From the NCBI GenBank assembly GCA_947625805.1, contig CANQPT010000018.1, forward strand, positions 1-32,534: a stretch of DNA of 32,534 nucleotides. Direction: 5' to 3'. Under the pieces are notes generated by a model. That model was not told the DNA's origin, made no database searches, and saw only the letters and a program-made list of their open reading frames with translations. The DNA comes from an uncultured Clostridia bacterium. Lineage in GTDB: Bacteria > Bacillota > Clostridia > Oscillospirales > CAG-272. Shown here piece by piece: positions 8,040 to 15,958 of the stretch. Position numbers and translations under genes: made by a program. Position 1 is the first letter of the stretch, and every line of letters starts with the position of its first letter.

Positions 8040-8462
8040 TCACAGGCGGTCACGGTCGCCGAAGGTCGCTGCCGCCGTTTTCTTCTCGAATATTTTCCCG
8101 TCCAGCTTTTCAAAGCAGCATTCCGTGTAGGATAGACGGTTCTCCTGTACCACCCGGTCAAGGACGGCAAGCATATCTTCTTCGCGGAAGCTGCCTGGAT
8201 CGTTTGGGCTGTCATAGCAAATCCACTCCGAAGAGTCGGGACAGTCCTTGACGAACACATCGTAACCGAGACACGGCTTTCCATTCTGCGCATACACGCA
8301 CAGTTCGATTTTTACACAGCCCGCCGTCATAGACTGGATAACCTGCGCAGAAAATTTTCCCATATCTTGTTCGAACAGTTTTTTTACTTCACGCACGGAG
8401 AGCAGACGCTCGAACAGATACTTCTCTCCGAGTTCTTTTTTCAACTGTCGGATTCGGTTCAT
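8040..8462 (-). CDS. Conserved hypothetical protein
   Basis: A 140-aa soluble protein that I do not recognise. It has a charged helical N-terminus, a central beta-rich part (CVKIELCVYAQNGKPCLGYD) and seven cysteines scattered along the chain, with no transmembrane segment. The start ATG has AGGGGG about 7 nt upstream. It lies 12 nt after the cyclotransferase gene and is probably the last gene before the oriT region, so it may be made in the same operon as the amidoligase pair. Confidence 0.65.
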   Translation of the reverse strand: MNRIRQLKKELGEKYLFERLLSVREVKKLFEQDMGKFSAQVIQSMTAGCVKIELCVYAQNGKPCLGYDVFVKDCPDSSEWICYDSPNDPGSFREEDMLAVLDRVVQENRLSYTECCFEKLDGKIFEKKTAAATFGDRDRL

Positions 8463-8474
8463 CCTGTCGCCCCC

Positions 8475-9062
8475 TTACCAATGCATCCCGTCCGAAAAGA
8501 AGAACGGATCGCTTTCGTCCGGTTCTTCGCCGAGCGCTTCTTTCTCGGTTTCCTCCGGCTCTTCATCTTCCTCGGAATCGAACAGCGTCTGCTGTTCGGA
8601 GAAGCGCACGGCAGAGGAATAAAATTTCTGTGCGCTGTTCTTCAGCGCCTGATCCAGCGCATCCGTGTCCAATTCACAATCCAGATAGCCCTCCAGCACC
8701 GTGGCGTAGTAGTATTGCGACGGCATTCCGAATTTCATTTTCAGATTCATGATATACACCATCGCCGAGACTTCTTCGCCGTCGAGCTGCACGGGGACAT
8801 TCTGTTTGAAATAGTGAGAAGGATATCCTTCGTAGCGATCCAGCGACCGCTCGTCCTGCGGTTGAATCTCCCACACGGCCACCGGCACGGAGGCGCCCTC
8901 CTTCGGGGCAATGGTAGCAAAGGCGCTGCCGGGTGTTCCCTTAAACTGCAGCTCATAATCTTCGACCGTTCCTGTGCCGTACAGCTTTGCCGTAGGACAG
9001 CGATGCTTCATCTGGCGAAAATTCAGATTGCTTCCATAGGCAACATAAAGTCGTTTGTTCAT
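8475..9062 (-). CDS. Gamma-glutamylcyclotransferase (AIG2-like) family protein
   Basis: A 195-aa protein of the AIG2/GGCT fold. The diagnostic N-terminal motif is LYVAYGSNLN, and EGYPSHYF and the acidic DRYEGY segment fit the active-site region. Family members cleave gamma-glutamyl amine or peptide bonds, releasing 5-oxoproline. It follows the amidoligase gene and overlaps none of it; such pairs have been described in mobile elements, where the ligase makes and the cyclotransferase reverses gamma-glutamyl links. ATG 9062 has GGAAG 6 nt upstream. The last 45 residues are very acidic and end in a hydrophobic tip (DPFFFSDGMHW). Confidence 0.85.
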   Translation of the reverse strand: MNKRLYVAYGSNLNFRQMKHRCPTAKLYGTGTVEDYELQFKGTPGSAFATIAPKEGASVPVAVWEIQPQDERSLDRYEGYPSHYFKQNVPVQLDGEEVSAMVYIMNLKMKFGMPSQYYYATVLEGYLDCELDTDALDQALKNSAQKFYSSAVRFSEQQTLFDSEEDEEPEETEKEALGEEPDESDPFFFSDGMHW

Positions 9063-9075
9063 TGTCTTCTTCCTT

Positions 9076-10104
9076 TCACATAGACATGAAAAAAGCAGGC
9101 GCTTCGTCCTGCTCCTGTTCTTCGTCCGGATTATCCGCACAATTTTCTGTCGGCGGTTCTGCGGTTTGCACCGCCTGTACCTCGGCAAGCCGCTTTGCCG
9201 CCAGCCGTTCCTTTTGCGCCTCCGCCTGCGCCGGATCCTTCCACGCGATGTTGCCGTCCAGATTCTTCAGCAGATGCAGGCGGGCGGTTTTGAACTCGTC
9301 GCCGATCAGTCCCAGCCGCAGAAGCCATGTGCGGAAGGTATATTTCTCGTTGGGGCTATGCGTCCGACGCTGGGAGGCGCCTTTTTGCACAAGCGCCTGA
9401 TGGCTGATGGCAAGGCAGAGCTGGATATACGATTTCACCTCTCCCGCATGAAGGGTAGAATTGAACAGCCGGAACTCAATCGTCCCTTTGGAGAACACGC
9501 TGTGCAAATTCAGCGCATGGTATCTCGATGAGTCGTAGTGGTCGTATTTGTTGCCTCGGCCGTTATACCAGATATGCTCCAATTCGTCCATCGTTTTCGG
9601 ACGGCGGTGATTCATTCGGTCGAGAAAGCCGGTATCGGCTTTTTGACAGTAATGCTCCCGTTCCACCTCTACCCCCAGCGCCTTATACAGCAGATCCTCT
9701 TTTGCCGCCATGATGTTGACGATGTTGCGGAGCGTTTTCGCGTCGTGAGCGGAAGCATCCACATGAACATGAATACCGCAGGAATCGTTGACCTTTGCCC
9801 CCGCTTCCCGCAGGGTGCGGATGAGCGCCTGCAGGGTTTCGATATCCTCGTATTTGCAGATGGGGGAAACAAATTCCACCTTGTAGGCGCTTCCGGCGCT
9901 CTGTCCGCGTCTGGCTTCCGGGCGAATGGAGGCGTCCGATACGAATTTCCATTGCCTGTCCTGCCCGTCCCGCACAGAGTATGCGTCATAAAAACCGCCC
10001 ACATGGGTGGCGGTGGTATGAAAATATCCGGCGACGGCCTGTGCCGCAGCCGCTCTTGTCAGGCCGGTCATCTCGATCTCGACGCCGAACCGCTGGCTTC
10101 TCAT
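9076..10104 (-). CDS. Amidoligase family protein
   Basis: A 342-aa protein of the amidoligase_2 (COOH-NH2 ligase) family, distantly related to glutamine synthetase. Motifs seen: FGVEIEMTG at the N-terminus, KVEFVSPICKYEDI, SCGIHVHVDAS and TIEFRLFNSTLHAGEV; the acidic and His residues would bind metal and ATP. These enzymes are predicted to join a carboxyl to an amine, often a gamma-glutamyl bond, on peptides or proteins; the substrate here is unknown. Start and upstream stop overlap as ATGA. The C-terminal 45 residues are low-complexity and acidic, ending DEAPAFFMSM. Confidence 0.85.
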   Translation of the reverse strand: MRSQRFGVEIEMTGLTRAAAAQAVAGYFHTTATHVGGFYDAYSVRDGQDRQWKFVSDASIRPEARRGQSAGSAYKVEFVSPICKYEDIETLQALIRTLREAGAKVNDSCGIHVHVDASAHDAKTLRNIVNIMAAKEDLLYKALGVEVEREHYCQKADTGFLDRMNHRRPKTMDELEHIWYNGRGNKYDHYDSSRYHALNLHSVFSKGTIEFRLFNSTLHAGEVKSYIQLCLAISHQALVQKGASQRRTHSPNEKYTFRTWLLRLGLIGDEFKTARLHLLKNLDGNIAWKDPAQAEAQKERLAAKRLAEVQAVQTAEPPTENCADNPDEEQEQDEAPAFFMSM

Positions 10105-10367
10105 ACATCACCGCCTCTGTCTGGCATGACCTCGGCGGCAGACGGTTTCGGTTTCTTTTTCTTTTCCGCCGGTTTTTCGACCCCTGCGCGAAGCGCAATA
10201 AAATCCCGAACATTTGCCGGGACGGTTTTCAGGTACAGACTGTCCACGGCGGCTGTCAGTTCGTTTTCCAAAGACTGCTCTTTCTGGCCGAGATACAATT
10301 TCAGCGCAGACAACTTTTCTTCATCGTAGGAAAGGGTGATCGTCGCTTTCTTCATCTTCTTTTTCAC
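10101..10367 (-). CDS. DUF6103-like small protein
   Basis: An 88-aa protein starting with a beta strand and helix pattern (ATITLSYDEEKLSALKLYLG) that recalls a ribbon-helix-helix or related DNA-binding fold. It continues with SLENELTAAVDSLYLKTVPA and ends in a Lys/Pro-rich tail. I believe this is the family named DUF6103, common in Clostridia ICEs, but the name is from memory. Its stop overlaps the amidoligase start by 4 bp, so the two are probably translated together. Confidence 0.7.
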   Translation of the reverse strand: MKKKMKKATITLSYDEEKLSALKLYLGQKEQSLENELTAAVDSLYLKTVPANVRDFIALRAGVEKPAEKKKKPKPSAAEVMPDRGGDV

Positions 10368-10368
10368 C

Positions 10369-10635
10369 TCACAGTTTCATTTCCGGCTGCGCCGGCTCGA
10401 TGGCGGCAAGCGTCGGTTGGTTCAGCATGGTCAGCCCGGCGTTGTAGTCGGCCACCATTTTGTCCGCTTCGGTCATGGTGTGCCGGGCGTCGTACCAGCG
10501 GGATTCCATTTCGTCGATGGTTTTATCGATGCTGTCCGGGTGTACATGGCGTGAATAGGCTTTGGCGGCTTCGAGAAATTCCGCTCGTCCGTGTTTTTTG
10601 TAAATGCCGTGAATGGTTTTCATTTTTCCGCGCAT
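10369..10635 (-). CDS. Small conserved ICE protein of unknown function
   Basis: An 88-aa, mostly helical protein that I do not recognise by family. It begins with a basic stretch (MRGKMKTIHGIYKKHGR), and GAGGTG precedes the ATG by 5 nt. A second Met at position 5 is possible as start. It ends in EPAQPEMKL, resembling the hydrophobic tips on other proteins of this element. It lies 9 nt after its upstream neighbour and 1 nt before the DUF6103-like gene. Confidence 0.65.
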   Translation of the reverse strand: MRGKMKTIHGIYKKHGRAEFLEAAKAYSRHVHPDSIDKTIDEMESRWYDARHTMTEADKMVADYNAGLTMLNQPTLAAIEPAQPEMKL

Positions 10636-10644
10636 AGATACACC

Positions 10645-11196
10645 TCACATACTCATCTTCGGATGCTCGTCCTCGTCATGGTAAACGTCATCGTCCATGA
10701 CGTCCGCGCCGAGCATACCGAGAACATTGCCGAGCTGCTCCGCGCCGGAACAGCAGTCGGGGGCATTCGCAAGATAGGTCGTGGTCTGCACCGCATCCTC
10801 CGCGAGGATCATTTCGTTGGTTTCTCTCTCTGCCTGTTCCCGTTCGGGATCGTCATCTTCCGTTTCGTAATACTCTTCCGTATCCCCGCGATCCCGAAGC
10901 GACCACAGCAAATGACTCATCTCATCGTCCACGATGAGCGAGTCGATTCCATTGCGGCTGATCCACTCGTTGCTGACCACCTCCAGCGGATTTTTGAATC
11001 GGAGCAGATATTCCGCATCTTCTTCCGAGACGGAGTCGGGCAGATGCTCCGCCATACGGGTGACTGCTTCCAGTTCCTCACATCGGTTAATCAGTTCCGC
11101 AGGCGTCAGCTTCAGCCACTGCTCTTTGTATTCCGTATAATTATTTCGGACCTTAATTTTGAGTCGAGTCCGCGCGGATACATTTGCTTGTTCCAT
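10645..11196 (-). CDS. DUF3848-like protein
   Basis: A 183-aa protein. The central part (YKEQWLKLTPAELINRCEEL and EEDAEYLLRFKNPLEVVSNE) resembles DUF3848, a helical domain found in ICE and phage proteins of Clostridia; the function is unknown. The C-terminal third is strongly acidic (DTEEYYETEDDDPERE, MDDDVYHDEDEHPKMSM) and ends with the Met-rich tip shared by several proteins here. It starts 3 nt after the membrane protein gene ends and is clearly part of the same operon. Confidence 0.65.
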   Translation of the reverse strand: MEQANVSARTRLKIKVRNNYTEYKEQWLKLTPAELINRCEELEAVTRMAEHLPDSVSEEDAEYLLRFKNPLEVVSNEWISRNGIDSLIVDDEMSHLLWSLRDRGDTEEYYETEDDDPEREQAERETNEMILAEDAVQTTTYLANAPDCCSGAEQLGNVLGMLGADVMDDDVYHDEDEHPKMSM

Positions 11197-11199
11197 CGA

Positions 11200-11688
11200 T
11201 TATCCCTCCCTGTATTTTTCCATTGTCCGTGTGAAATCTTCAAGTGCGATGTCGCTGCCGAAGGCTTCGTTCACGGCAGTCACCAGTTCTTCGTCGGTTT
11301 GTTCCTCCGCGAAACAGCCGACCAGCGTATCGCAGAAATCTTCCTCCCCGCCGTGATCCACCAATCCCAGCAGATACAGCGTCTTGGCTTCCTCCGCCCG
11401 ATCTTCAAATCCGGCGTCCGACATCTTTGTTTCAAGATCAGCCAGTATTCCTTCGGATAGCTCCAGCTTCTCCCGTTCGCCCTCGTCCATGTTTTCCACG
11501 ATGATCTCGTCCAGCCTGCCGTAGTCGATGTCCACATCGCCGCTGAAAATGGATACCACCGCCACGATGGGCATGATGATAATAATCAAAATGCCCAACA
11601 CGATCCCGCCAATGGTTTTCAGGACTTTGGGGTTCGTCAGAATGGCAACGGCAATCTTCTTGAGAGCGGCGGCAACGGTAGCGCCCAT
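11200..11688 (-). CDS. Single-pass membrane protein, possible remnant of a transfer hydrolase
   Basis: A 162-aa protein with one hydrophobic segment at residues 24-48 (KTIGGIVLGILIIIIMPIVA) preceded by a basic helix, then an acidic extracellular or cytosolic domain of about 110 residues. The first 50 residues resemble the membrane anchor of the lysozyme/NlpC-P60 transfer hydrolases of Tn916-like elements, but the two catalytic domains are missing. It could be a cut-down version whose hydrolase role has passed to another protein, or an unrelated membrane protein. The resemblance is from memory and not proven. Confidence 0.55.
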   Translation of the reverse strand: MGATVAAALKKIAVAILTNPKVLKTIGGIVLGILIIIIMPIVAVVSIFSGDVDIDYGRLDEIIVENMDEGEREKLELSEGILADLETKMSDAGFEDRAEEAKTLYLLGLVDHGGEEDFCDTLVGCFAEEQTDEELVTAVNEAFGSDIALEDFTRTMEKYREG

Positions 11689-11695
11689 CAGTCAA

Positions 11696-11869
11696 TCACA
11701 TCCCTTCCCGAAAAAATATAGGCGCAGGCGCAAAACCTGCGCTTCGCAATGACCCGGTGTAAAGGTATTTCCGGTTCTTGTCGCAGCCGTAGAATTCCTC
11801 CCTGCATTTCTGCGGTTCCCCAAAGATAATCTTTGCTTCAGCAATATCCGGCCTTATACGCTTATGCAT
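11696..11869 (-). CDS. 57-aa ORF containing a duplicated piece of virB4
   Basis: A short gene with an excellent start: AGGAGG, 5 nt, ATG at 11869. The product begins MHKRIRPDIAEAKIIFGEPQ and then has REEFYGCDKNRKYLYT, which matches EEEFYSYDKNRKYLYT in VirB4. The DNA behind this match (about 11756-11807 versus 13353-13404) is roughly 85% identical by eye over 52 nt, so it is a copy and not chance. The remainder is not recognisable. It could be a functional micropeptide or a decaying duplication; the strong ribosome binding site favours expression. Confidence 0.55.
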   Translation of the reverse strand: MHKRIRPDIAEAKIIFGEPQKCREEFYGCDKNRKYLYTGSLRSAGFAPAPIFFREGM

Positions 11870-11878
11870 GATTGCCTC

Positions 11879-12640
11879 CTACATTTCCATGGAAAAGCCT
11901 TGCCATTCATCCTCACAAAGCGGTTCGTCCATATCATCCATATCCTCATTTTCGATTACGTTTTGTTCAGAATCAGTAAGCGCGGGATGTTTATCCACAG
12001 TTACCATTTTTATAGACGGAAGACAGGACACCCGGCAGCCGAAAGCAGAACATTCCCTGTCCAAATTGTAAATATTCAGCATAAAGACGCCGATTACATC
12101 CTGCCCATAGCATCTGATACGCTGATCCGTCCGGGCGTAGTTTTCAAATTCTTTTCCAACGGTTGAGCCTGTTTTCTGTGCTTGCTGCATGGCCTGCTCG
12201 GCCATACTCTGCAGTTGGTCTGCAGGAATATTGTGACTGATAAAAACAGAGTCATCCTGACCGCCGCAGTAAACAATAGACAGAGTTCCTCTCTCGTCGT
12301 AAGCGCTTGGAATATATCCGCACTCAATGATACCGTTTTTGGCGTATTCATCCACAACTTCAACCGGTCTGCCTGCGTGGAAAAGCACCGCGCTGCCGAT
12401 AATTTCATTTGCGGGAGTGGGATACGTGAGCGTTTTCAGCAAAGTGGTTTCATGAAAATTGTTTTTAACAAAATATAAGGCTCTGGCGGTATCGTCTAAT
12501 TCTGTCTCAAGTTCGCTCCCGCCGGATTCGGCTAAAGCGGCGTTCAGTTCAAGCCACTGTAAAATAAGGGCGTTATCGCTACAATGAAATTCATTTCGCA
12601 GCGTGGAGATAAATTCATTTACTTTCATAATGCTTTTCAC
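11879..12640 (-). CDS. Conserved hypothetical protein, acidic C-terminus
   Basis: A 253-aa soluble protein that I do not recognise. It has a helical N-terminal 60 residues, a mixed alpha/beta middle (GSAVLFHAGRPVEVVDEY, LSIVYCGGQDDSVFISHN) and an acidic tail ending DEWQGFSMEM. The start is a GTG at 12640 with AAGGA 6 nt upstream, overlapping the stop of the 39-aa gene (GTGA); an ATG at 12628 is the alternative. It sits between virB4 and the small membrane protein gene, so it is made with the transfer proteins. Confidence 0.65.
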   Translation of the reverse strand: MKSIMKVNEFISTLRNEFHCSDNALILQWLELNAALAESGGSELETELDDTARALYFVKNNFHETTLLKTLTYPTPANEIIGSAVLFHAGRPVEVVDEYAKNGIIECGYIPSAYDERGTLSIVYCGGQDDSVFISHNIPADQLQSMAEQAMQQAQKTGSTVGKEFENYARTDQRIRCYGQDVIGVFMLNIYNLDRECSAFGCRVSCLPSIKMVTVDKHPALTDSEQNVIENEDMDDMDEPLCEDEWQGFSMEM

Positions 12641-12756
12641 TCGCTTTCCTTGCAGGATGTTTTTTCGGGTTTATTCCAAGCGCCTGTCAAATGCTTTTGA
12701 AGCCGGGCGATTTCTTTCGTCGGCCCACAGACTCTTTTTTCTTCTGTCGGAGTCAT
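12637..12756 (-). CDS. 39-aa protein coupled between virB4 and the next gene
   Basis: A very short gene whose ATG overlaps the virB4 stop (TGATGA) and whose stop overlaps the next GTG start (GTGA). This exact filling of the gap between two genes with overlaps on both sides suggests that it is translated by coupling. The product begins MTPTEEKRVCGPTKEIARLQ and is basic, helical and without a membrane segment. I see no strong ribosome binding site of its own and no known family. Confidence 0.55.
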   Translation of the reverse strand: MTPTEEKRVCGPTKEIARLQKHLTGAWNKPEKTSCKESE

Positions 12757-14588
12757 CACCGTCCGCCCGCCTTTCCGAACAGCGCCGCCTTATATTCCGG
12801 GGCGATGACCTGCAAGAGATACCGTTCATTGCCGCAGCGGTAGAGACAGGCGCCGCGCTCCGGGTATTTGATGAGTTCAAACTCGCTCGGCTCCACTTGC
12901 AGGGCGTCCATATATTCCTTCGGATTGATCTGCCCGGCGTTGAACAGGAACTGATGGGTCGGGATGGAAAACAGGGGCTTTGTAAATTCCCGAATGGACG
13001 GAATCAAAAAATCCTCGATGTTCTGGCTTGCCAGAATGATCGAGGAATCCTTCTTCCGCACACGCTTCATACAGTTTCGGATATATTCGATTGCCGTCAT
13101 GTTGGTTAAAAATAAATATAACTCGTCGATGCTTGCCACCGTGTTTCCCTTACCGAGAAGCTGGCCCGACATGAAAGATAAGATGTTGAACAGCATAGCG
13201 TTTTTCAGTCGGACATTCGTGTCCAGAAGCCCTTTCACGCCGAACACGAGGAAAGCGTCGTCGGTGATGTTGGTATGCCCGTTAAAATATTTACTCTCCG
13301 CGCCCACGCACATGGAGTGGATGCCGAGACACACCTCCTGTAAGGTTTCCTCGGTGTAGAGATATTTTCGGTTCTTGTCGTAGCTGTAGAATTCTTCCTC
13401 GCACAGCTTGTAGAAGTCCTCCATGATGGGAAATTCCGAGGGACTTTTGGTGCTGTAGTCGGTGCTGTCGGTGATGCCGAACCGTGCGTACAGCTTGGAG
13501 AGCAGGATTTCGATGGTATCCACCTGCGCGTCGGTGAAATCCTTGTAGGCGCGGAAAAAGTCCTTGAGGAAGGCGATGTGCTGGCTCAGTCGTGTGACAT
13601 TCTTGAATGCTGCGGGTGCGTCAGGATCGACATCATCTGTACTGTCATTCCAGGTCTTTGGTTCCAGCGGATTGATGGTGTATCTGCCGGAGAGGAAGTC
13701 GATATAACAGCCGCCGAGGGCGGAGCAGATTTCTTCGTATTCGGCTTCAGGATCGAGGCAAATGACCGATTTCCCCGATTCCCGGATATTGGTCAGGAGC
13801 AGCTTCAGCAGATAACTCTTGCCCTGACCGCTGTTTCCGAGGATGAGAATATTCGAGGTGGTCTTATCCTCGGCACGGCGGTCGAAGTCTACAAGAACGT
13901 TGCTCCCGAACTTATCTCTCCCGATATACAAGCCCTGCGGGTCGGTCTTGCCGCTGAAATTAAAGGGATAGAGATTCGCCACGCTGGAGGCGGGCAGGAC
14001 GCGCTCGTACTGCCCCCCGAACTGATTGCCCCCCACGGGCAGAACCGAGAGAAATCCTTCCTTCTGCCGTAAGGTCAGCCTGTCCACGGCAATCTTGGAG
14101 CGGGTCAGCTCCATAGCGACATCGCTCTGGAGTTCCCGCAGGGCGTCCATGCTCCGGGCTTTCAGCTCGATAAACACCGCGCAATGAAGCAGACTTTCCC
14201 GGTTCTTACGAAGGTTTGCCAGCATCTCGATCACGTCCTGCAGGTTGCCCTCGGCTTCGACGGTATCGTTCATATCGTTGCCGGTACTTTTCAGCCTGTT
14301 GCGCCGGGTAGCGTTCTGGATGATCTTTCGCTGCTCCTGTGCTTCCACCAGCCGATGGTAGATGCGTATGGTCACCCCGCTGCGGTCGGCAAGCTGGGAG
14401 AGGATCGCCTGTTCCTCGGTGGCGGGCGGGTATTCCCGGATCACCCACACGCAGCGATAGCTGTCGCCGAGGAGATAATGGTCGGAAAAGAATTTGACCG
14501 TGCCGGGCAGGATCATGTCGAAGAAATCCTTTGTACGGATTTCTTCCGCCTGCGCCGGAGTCAGTATTTTCGGTTTTTGTTTGAACAT
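12756..14588 (-). CDS. virB4: VirB4/TraE-family conjugation ATPase
   Basis: A 610-aa ATPase that would energise assembly of the transfer channel. Walker A is GNSGQGKS at residues 251-258 and Walker B is VASIDELYLF at about 484-493; SSIILASQNIEDF fits the family's later conserved motif. The N-terminal 240 residues are the VirB4 N-domain (VTIRIYHRLVEAQEQRK, then ELKARSMDALRE). I use ATG 14588 (MFKQKPK), with AGAAGG about 6 nt upstream; an ATG at 14609 overlaps the sortase stop and is the alternative. The gene lies directly downstream of sortase. Confidence 0.95.
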   Translation of the reverse strand: MFKQKPKILTPAQAEEIRTKDFFDMILPGTVKFFSDHYLLGDSYRCVWVIREYPPATEEQAILSQLADRSGVTIRIYHRLVEAQEQRKIIQNATRRNRLKSTGNDMNDTVEAEGNLQDVIEMLANLRKNRESLLHCAVFIELKARSMDALRELQSDVAMELTRSKIAVDRLTLRQKEGFLSVLPVGGNQFGGQYERVLPASSVANLYPFNFSGKTDPQGLYIGRDKFGSNVLVDFDRRAEDKTTSNILILGNSGQGKSYLLKLLLTNIRESGKSVICLDPEAEYEEICSALGGCYIDFLSGRYTINPLEPKTWNDSTDDVDPDAPAAFKNVTRLSQHIAFLKDFFRAYKDFTDAQVDTIEILLSKLYARFGITDSTDYSTKSPSEFPIMEDFYKLCEEEFYSYDKNRKYLYTEETLQEVCLGIHSMCVGAESKYFNGHTNITDDAFLVFGVKGLLDTNVRLKNAMLFNILSFMSGQLLGKGNTVASIDELYLFLTNMTAIEYIRNCMKRVRKKDSSIILASQNIEDFLIPSIREFTKPLFSIPTHQFLFNAGQINPKEYMDALQVEPSEFELIKYPERGACLYRCGNERYLLQVIAPEYKAALFGKAGGR

Positions 14589-14605
14589 GTTTGCCCTTCT
14601 TTCTA

Positions 14606-15298
14606 TCATTGGATTCGTGCCGCCACCACCAGCAGCCGCCCGTCCTTGCCTGAGCCGTGGCAGGTGGACAGAGTGAGGAGTCTCTGCCCGTATGCGGGAA
14701 CAATATCGGCAGTCAGCATGGCTTTGGAATGGATATATTTGATCCATTCCGCATAGTCCGCTTCGCCCTCCGCGTCGATAAAGCTATACCAATCGTCGGT
14801 TTTCTGCACATAGGCCACCGCGAACACTTTGTAGCGCGCACAGCCGGATTCGGTTTCGCATTCTATGATGGGATGTTCGTCGAGAAAATCCCGGTCGGTA
14901 TACCGTTTCAGCGTCCCGAACATGGTTCCGTTTTTCATGTTGTGGCCGTAGACAATGAGGTTGTCGCTCTCAGCGCTGCAGCGGTAATCGAGAAACGGAA
15001 CGCCCGATACGCTGTATTTACCGTCAAAACTGCGGCGCAGATACTTTTGTGGGTTGCTCGGCGTATGCATGATGGGATAGTCGATCTCCGTGCCGGGAAT
15101 ACACAGCCAGCCGAGAAAATCCCTGTTCTGCGCATACAATGGCGCAAGATTACGTCCCTGCGGAGGCGGTTCCGGCTCCGGCTCCGATTGGTTCAGTTCT
15201 GCTGTCGGTTTGGGCGGCTCCGACCGTGCAGCAATTTCCGCCAGCTCGGTAAAATCCGCCTGTTCTTCTTTCTGCCGGTATTTCTCCCGCAGAATCAT
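14606..15298 (-). CDS. srtB: Class B sortase (N-terminal anchor out of frame with the best start)
   Basis: A transpeptidase that would attach the element's LPXTG-like surface protein to peptidoglycan. Counting from the Met at 15298, the catalytic residues are His119 (VYGHNMKN), Cys213 (LSTCHGSG) and Arg221. The same frame extends upstream to about 15376 and encodes a convincing membrane anchor (WLLALLLSAVTVLSGVMI), but no ATG, GTG or TTG lies in that stretch. The well-placed start (AGGAGG, 8 nt, ATG at 15347) is one base out of frame. So either a 1-nt indel has occurred near the start, an unusual start codon is used, or translation begins at 15298 without the anchor. Confidence 0.85.
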   Translation of the reverse strand: MILREKYRQKEEQADFTELAEIAARSEPPKPTAELNQSEPEPEPPPQGRNLAPLYAQNRDFLGWLCIPGTEIDYPIMHTPSNPQKYLRRSFDGKYSVSGVPFLDYRCSAESDNLIVYGHNMKNGTMFGTLKRYTDRDFLDEHPIIECETESGCARYKVFAVAYVQKTDDWYSFIDAEGEADYAEWIKYIHSKAMLTADIVPAYGQRLLTLSTCHGSGKDGRLLVVAARIQ

Positions 15299-15350
15299 TA
15301 CGCCTGAAAGGACGGTGACTGCCGACAGCAGAAGGGCGAGAAGCCATAGG

Positions 15351-15953
15351 CTAATCCTCCTGCGCTTCGTTATCTTTCACCTCGTAGAATTGCTCCCCGT
15401 CGGTGTCCGGCATCTGTTCGCCGTTCATGTTCGCCTCGAAATAGAGCGCCAGCAGACGCTTGATGTCCGGCTTGCGCATCCGGCACACCTCGAAGCCCTG
15501 CTCCGAGATGACCTTTTCAATGCGGTTGGCTGCGTCGAATGTTTGCTTGTCCTTTTGTCCTTTCAGTCGGGCAATGAACAGAAACTGCCGCGCCGTTGCC
15601 ATCTCGGTCTGTAGCTCATCCAGCATATCCGCGTCCTGTTTTAACAGGCGGCGAACGCTTTCGTTTCGTTCCTCATCCAGCCGCTTTTTCAGATACGCCT
15701 TGTTGTCGTCGAAGCATTCGGCGGAATCGAGACAGGCGATTTCGATATCGGGAATCGAAGACAGCACCATCATCAGGTGCCGAATTTTGATTTCGATGTT
15801 TGTATAGGACAGGACGGAGATGTTGGTGGGCGCAACCGTGTAAAAGAGCAGTTCGCCCTTGCCTGTCAATAGGCCGTACTTGGTAAAGGTTTTTATCCCG
15901 ATCAGATCCTGCACCGACCGTCCCTTTTTTCGTTTTTCTTTTGTTTGGGACAT
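15351..15953 (-). CDS. TrsD-like / VirB4-N-like conjugation protein
   Basis: A 200-aa protein. The segment SVQDLIGIKTFTKYGLLTGKGELLFYTVAP resembles the opening of TrsD and VirB4 N-domains (shown here only as its first part, SVQDLIGIKTFTKYGLLTGK). A long helical region follows with AYLKKRLDEERNESVRRLLK. It lies between the PrgI/VirB3 gene and sortase in an unbroken transfer operon. ATG 15953 has GGAGGTGA 5 nt upstream, better than an ATG at 15968. The role in the transfer apparatus is inferred from position and weak similarity. Confidence 0.65.
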   Translation of the reverse strand: MSQTKEKRKKGRSVQDLIGIKTFTKYGLLTGKGELLFYTVAPTNISVLSYTNIEIKIRHLMMVLSSIPDIEIACLDSAECFDDNKAYLKKRLDEERNESVRRLLKQDADMLDELQTEMATARQFLFIARLKGQKDKQTFDAANRIEKVISEQGFEVCRMRKPDIKRLLALYFEANMNGEQMPDTDGEQFYEVKDNEAQED

Positions 15954-15958
15954 AGAAT

